From positions 1,619,424 through 1,683,423 of the forward strand of contig JADCRB010000013.1 of NCBI GenBank assembly GCA_021464245.1: a stretch of DNA of 64,000 bases. The letters are read 5' to 3'. The translations under genes and the position numbers were made by a program. The stretch comes from Carallia brachiata (lineage: Eukaryota; Streptophyta; Magnoliopsida; Malpighiales; Rhizophoraceae). Of this stretch, positions 59,847 to 64,000 are shown piece after piece; position 1 is the stretch's first letter, and each line of letters begins with the position of its first letter. Under the pieces are notes generated by a model. The model was not told the DNA's origin and did no database searches. It saw nothing but the letters and a program-made list of their open reading frames with translations.

Positions 59847-60036
59847 ATCTGCCGGTGGATGTCTCACTTACTGTAAGAGCCCACCAACCTTTCCTTTCTT
59901 TCATGTCCTTTTCTTTTTTTTTTTTGGTTTAAATTTCGTCTCCTTTTCTTTCCCTTAACCGGAGCTGTCTAAAATCTGTCCTGGCCAATCCACCATCACC
60001 ATATTTTCCTCAACGACCAGAATCCAGCCGCCGTCA

Positions 60037-63000
60037 ATGGCCTTGGCGGTGGGGTCACGGAGTCGAACGTGGAGGGCTAATCTGGGGATGGTTGTAGTTG
60101 GGATATTGGGTATGGCTCAACTTAGTTTGGAGCTGAGGTTGAGCCATCCCATGCATGGAGCAGTGGATAGAGTGAATGAGATAGGAGGGCCATATTTTGG
60201 ACTGGTCATGGCTTACTCTACCGAGGAAAGAGCACTTCAGGATTCTGGCTTCTTTGTTCCTAGCTCTGATATTTCTTGGATTGAGTTGGCTGGTACTCTC
60301 TATCTCTCTCTCTCTCTCTCTCTTATTTTTCTTTTTTGGAAAAGTTTAAGACCCACACACAAAATATCTCATATTATTTTGTCGCAACGTCTATTAAAAA
60401 AATAATAAATTATTAATTTTTATAATTATATGTATATTTAATATAAAAAAATAAAAAAATAAAATATATTTTTATTATTTTATTTATTAATATAATTATA
60501 AAAAATTAATAATTAAGTGCATCTTTTTAAAATACATGTTAAAACAAAACAAAGTGATTCTAAAGCCGTTGCCTTTTTTCTTTAACTCGGGACAGAAAAT
60601 GACTACTGTAGTTGTGACTAGTATACAATCCTTGGGGCGCTAGTAGACAAATGGAGTCTTATTGTCAGACGGGTTTGATGGATCCGTAACACATAAAATT
60701 TAGGTGATGGATGCTTGACGTCAAAATAATAATAAACACGCACAGATATATATATATATATATATAAGGAAAGTTCAATTGGGTTGGAGTGGCTTACGTG
60801 ATGATTATTGGTGACAAGTATTGAATAAATAATTTAGAAATCTCTTTTTTCTTTCTGGCACTACGGAGCTACAGTTGGGGAGGGGGCGGTTTGGAAACGT
60901 ACTCCCAACTGTTAGGGTTAAGTCAAAACCTCATTTTAGAATTTATTTTTATACTTACAGAGATGTTAGTTTATTATTGAAAAAGAGACATATATAAATA
61001 GAGAATTGAAATTTAGACTTTAAATTGAACTGTAGGCTTTTCACTCGAAGGTATACACTTTCAATTTAGAAATTATTATTATTATTATTATTTTTTGGTT
61101 TATAAGGAGTCCTATTAGGTATTTTAGGAGGGAAAAAATGAAGTTTGATGAGATTTGAATTTCCAACCTACTGGTTGAGAGACAACCCCCTCAATCAGTT
61201 GAGCAAATGCTTAACCTCAATTTAGAAATTATTAGGTGTATGGGATGCCATACTAATGTGTTGGGCTGAAAGCGTAACTTATGGGAGTATGGGCTGCATC
61301 AATTCATAACTTAATATTTGTGAAACAAACGGAAAAAAAAAAAAAAAATAAAGATAAAGATCTCTTCTAGGACAAAATAGAAGGATACACAACATCAACA
61401 TGCTAGGAGACATACGTTGGAGATGGAGCATCTTCAAAAATTAAAAAGAAAAAAAAAAACTACAGGAGAATGAGGTTTCTAAAAAGAAAATATTGATACA
61501 TTTAAGCTGATATCAAAAAAATAATTTTAGTAGGATAATTTTTTCAACATACTACTATGTAGCAATACTTATTGAGGCACTGTGGTTACAGGGGAATAGC
61601 AAAATTTTTTTCATTTGTTCAGCAGTTTCATTTATTTGTCGCAGAAAGAAACATAATTGGTTCACTTTCTTTTTTTTTGCACTTATCATGTACTTTAATA
61701 ACTATTGTCAATGAGCATTTTTCTTTTGTAAATATCGCAAATTTACAACATCTTGCAATATTCATGTGGATTTAAGCAATCAGGGGCAGATCTAGAATCT
61801 TTTCTTAGTGGAGGGAAAGTTCACATTCACGTAAATGAGTTTCTTAATCAAGCCCATTAATTTTGTTTAGTCCAAGGACTTAAAAGCAAAATAATTATTG
61901 TGTGAGAGAGAAAAAACTGAAAGGGTGCATATATATATATATATATATATATGTGGCTAGAGGCATTTGCCCCCACAAAGGCTCCTAAAAATACAAATCT
62001 TGGGTTCCACGCATTTTTTTATTTATTTTTGTAAAAAAACTTATAATGTGCAGACAAGTATAATCTATATATAATATTTTCTATGGTTTAATGTACATTT
62101 TATCATTATTCATGCTCATTCTACTTTAATTGTATCTACATGATATTTTTTCTAAATAACAAAAATTAAAAAGCATACGTGACCATTGCCTATCTCTTCC
62201 CGTCTCTCTAATTTTTTCCTAAAAAGAAAGTTCAAAATTCAGTCACTACATTGTAAATGGACTTGAAACTATATTTGAAAGACTTGAGATTGAATTCTTC
62301 AGTTCAGTTCAATGATATCTTTAATTCTTGCGGTTCTTCTGACAGCGGTTGAATATGATGTTTGGTTTCTAAATCAGGAAGAAGATTTCACATTGGAAAG
62401 ATTCGTGGCATTGATGTCATCTATGTAATGACAGGGGAGCAAATTGTGAGATTCTTACTATCCTTTACACATACACTCCATGCTACTTCGCAGAATCTTA
62501 ATGTGACGAACATACATACATTGCTGCATGTAATCCAAAAGTGCATTTTCTTATCTTTACACGGATTCCTTTAACGTTTTTGGGGCATATGTACACAGTT
62601 GAATGCAGGTATAACTGTTCAAACCCTTCTTGACAACTTTGATATTCAAGGAATTGTTCATTATGGGACTGCAGGAAGCACTAGTGATTCCCTGTCCGTC
62701 GGTGATGTTAGCGTGCCAAATTATGTTGCCTTCACAAGTTCTTGGAAATGGCAGGTACAACATTTAAATCGCTCCGTTTTGCATAAAGAGTACCAGATCA
62801 GAGGTAGGTCTAGGCATAGGTATAGACATAAGTTTAGTCCTAGTGAACGCTTTAGTAGCACTCATACTTGGGATCACACCCTCACTAGGTATAGACACAA
62901 TACTCTTAGTGGGACTGGTAGTGTCCACATTGCTAGTGACAGAATGTTGTTTTCACATTTTTTTCCGTTGTGTTTCAGGAGTTCAAGACAGGGAGAGGGC

Positions 63001-63742
63001 AATACCCAGAACTGAAGTTTGGGGCTTTCAATTTTCCGGTAATTGGAGAGAACTTGTTGGCAAAGGTAGAGTTCACCTCGACTCAGTTTTTTTCTGCGGG
63101 GAACGACAAGAAAGAGATATTTTGGATTCCTGTGAGTTTAATGTGGTTCAATATTGCTGCTCAACTTCAGGTTTTGTCACCAGATTGTTCTGGACTCCAG
63201 AGAAAGTTTTGGATGCTCTCTTCTCATATTATTATATCAAGTGCTTCCTAAACTGTCTATTACTGTAATTTGTTGCAGGATTTAGATTTGCAACAATGTG
63301 TAAATGAAACATATTGCCTGCCTGAAACACCAAAAGTTGTGTATGGATTGAGGGCTTCTAGTGCTGATATATTCCTTGAGAATGCAGCATATAGGGAATT
63401 TCTTTTCAGGGAACTTGGGGTCTCAACAGTGGATGAAGAGAGTGCTGCTATAGTAATGGTCAGTAAACAAAATTGGGACCTCAATTGACTTACTAATGAT
63501 CTTCGATTGGGAAAAGTCCGCCTTATCTGATAGAATTAACAGCAAGTGTTGTTGATGTGATGCAGACTTCTTTGACAAATGGGGTGCCTTCTATTGTGTT
63601 TCGCGGTATATCAGATTTGGCTGGAGGAGGGGGAAAACTCTCAGGCACAGGCCTGAGTTATTTGGCTTCTATCAATGCTCTCAGCGTAGCAATTAAGTTT
63701 ATGGAATTGATTGGCAAGGAGTACAAGCCTCGGGATCATTGA
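60037..63742 (+). CDS. Bark storage protein-like / nucleoside phosphorylase superfamily protein
   Basis: Six exons, 60037-60292, 62378-62445, 62599-62754, 62979-63170, 63279-63458 and 63566-63742, join in phase to 342 residues. Intron 1 is 2.1 kb and hosts a MITE and a SINE. The N-terminus (about 12-35, ANLGMVVVGILGMAQLSLEL) is a likely signal peptide. The PNP_UDP fold follows: GGPYFGLVMAYSTEE, GIDVIYVMTGEQI, LNAGITVQTLLDNF, IVHYGTAGSTSDSLSVGDV, SSWKWQEFKTGRGQYPEL, GLRASSADIF, VDEESAAIVM and VFRGISDLAGGG. In bacterial MTA/SAH nucleosidase the matching Glu and the Asp of the SD pair are the substrate and catalytic residues, and both are kept here. The family includes poplar bark and wound-induced vegetative storage proteins and Arabidopsis At4g24340-type proteins. 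Whether this one is an enzyme, a nitrogen store or both is open. All splice sites are canonical. Confidence 0.92.
60298..60324. repeat. (TC)n microsatellite at the start of intron 1
   Basis: A CT/TC run directly after the exon 1 donor of the bark-storage-like gene. Further AT runs lie at about 60745-60766 and 61927-61952 in the same intron. Confidence 0.8.
60374..60556. mobile_element. AT-rich MITE in intron 1
   Basis: 'attttgtcgcaacgtctatta' at the left is mirrored by 'acatgttaaaacaaaac' at the right. Further inside, 'ttattaatttttataattatat' and 'ataattataaaaaattaataa' pair almost perfectly. It is about 180 bp, with no coding capacity and unclear target duplication. Confidence 0.55.
61061..61234 (-). 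mobile_element. tRNA-derived SINE with perfect 18-bp TSD
   Basis: tcaatttagaaattatta occurs at 61061-61078 and 61217-61234. The 138-bp insert reads on the minus strand as a SINE. A tRNA-like head has an A-box-like tgctcaactgattgagg (about 61205) and a B-box-like attcaaatctc (about 61145), then a short body, and an A-rich/(TAA)n tail that meets the left duplication. There is no coding capacity. The duplication is perfect, so the insertion is fairly young. Confidence 0.85.
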
Positions 63743-64000
63743 AACATTGTACTTTCCATTTGGTTGCTCTCGGTTTCGTTGAAATAACCAAGAAATTTTA
63801 GTTCTACATGAAATTTTGCATTTGTTGGCAATCTGGATTGATAATGGACAAATATCATTGAGCTTTAGCGAACAGATTTGTTGGTATCGGGACTTGTACT
63901 GAAAACATTACAATCACAGAAATTAAGCCCAAAAAATTGAAACATGTAATGTTAACCTGGAGTAATAGGGTAAGATTAACATATAAATCAAGTAATGATT
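63743..64000 (+). other. 3' flank of the bark-storage-like gene
   Basis: Downstream non-coding sequence, expected to include the 3' UTR. No further gene starts before the window ends. Confidence 0.6.

Overview
This is nuclear DNA from a flowering plant, most likely a eudicot. It is strongly AT-rich. It holds intron-bearing genes whose proteins match plant-only families, with long intergenic stretches full of small transposon relics. The species cannot be named from the sequence alone. There is no bacterial-style operon, CRISPR array or rRNA.

Layout. 1-6.9 kb: transposon debris, including a LINE 3' end, a Mutator-type MITE and a duplicated segment. 7.0-8.6 kb (+): a broken CYP89A-type cytochrome P450. 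9.7-12.6 kb: a SINE, an unrecognised coding relic and a MITE. 13.5-17.8 kb (+): a PWO/PWWP chromatin gene with apparent single-base frame breaks. 18.7-26.1 kb (-): an 11-exon phospholipid scramblase-family gene. 31.0-33.3 kb (-): CDC20 with a promoter carrying three MSA cores. 34.1-34.9 kb: a long-armed foldback element. 36.0-39.8 kb (-): a DUF1218 four-helix membrane protein. 42.7-42.9 kb: a decayed U6 snRNA gene with its USE promoter box. 43-48.5 kb: MITEs, duplications and coding-like scraps. 48.9-54.5 kb (+): a 1,519-residue PPR-SMR protein (EMB1270 type) with a probable GC-AG intron. 55.3-55.7 kb (+): a ribosomal protein uL2 pseudogene. 56.6-58.1 kb (-): a truncated TOM1-like (TOL1) pseudogene. 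60.0-63.7 kb (+): a bark-storage-protein/nucleoside phosphorylase-like gene.

The genes do not form a pathway. They are ordinary neighbours: cell cycle (CDC20), Polycomb-linked chromatin (PWO), organelle gene expression (PPR-SMR), mitochondrial membrane lipid biology (scramblase), cell periphery (DUF1218) and storage or nucleoside metabolism (bark storage-like). The PPR, CDC20, scramblase, DUF1218 and bark-storage models splice into fully open frames. The P450, PWO and TOL1 copies do not.

Most notable are a U6 snRNA pseudogene with recognisable promoter architecture, transposon insertions dated by internal 'empty-site' paralogues, two copies of one MULE-MITE family with 9-bp target duplications, a textbook SINE with an 18-bp duplication, and a 16-base perfect match to an Illumina adapter end inside an intron. 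I found no convincing new multi-gene system.
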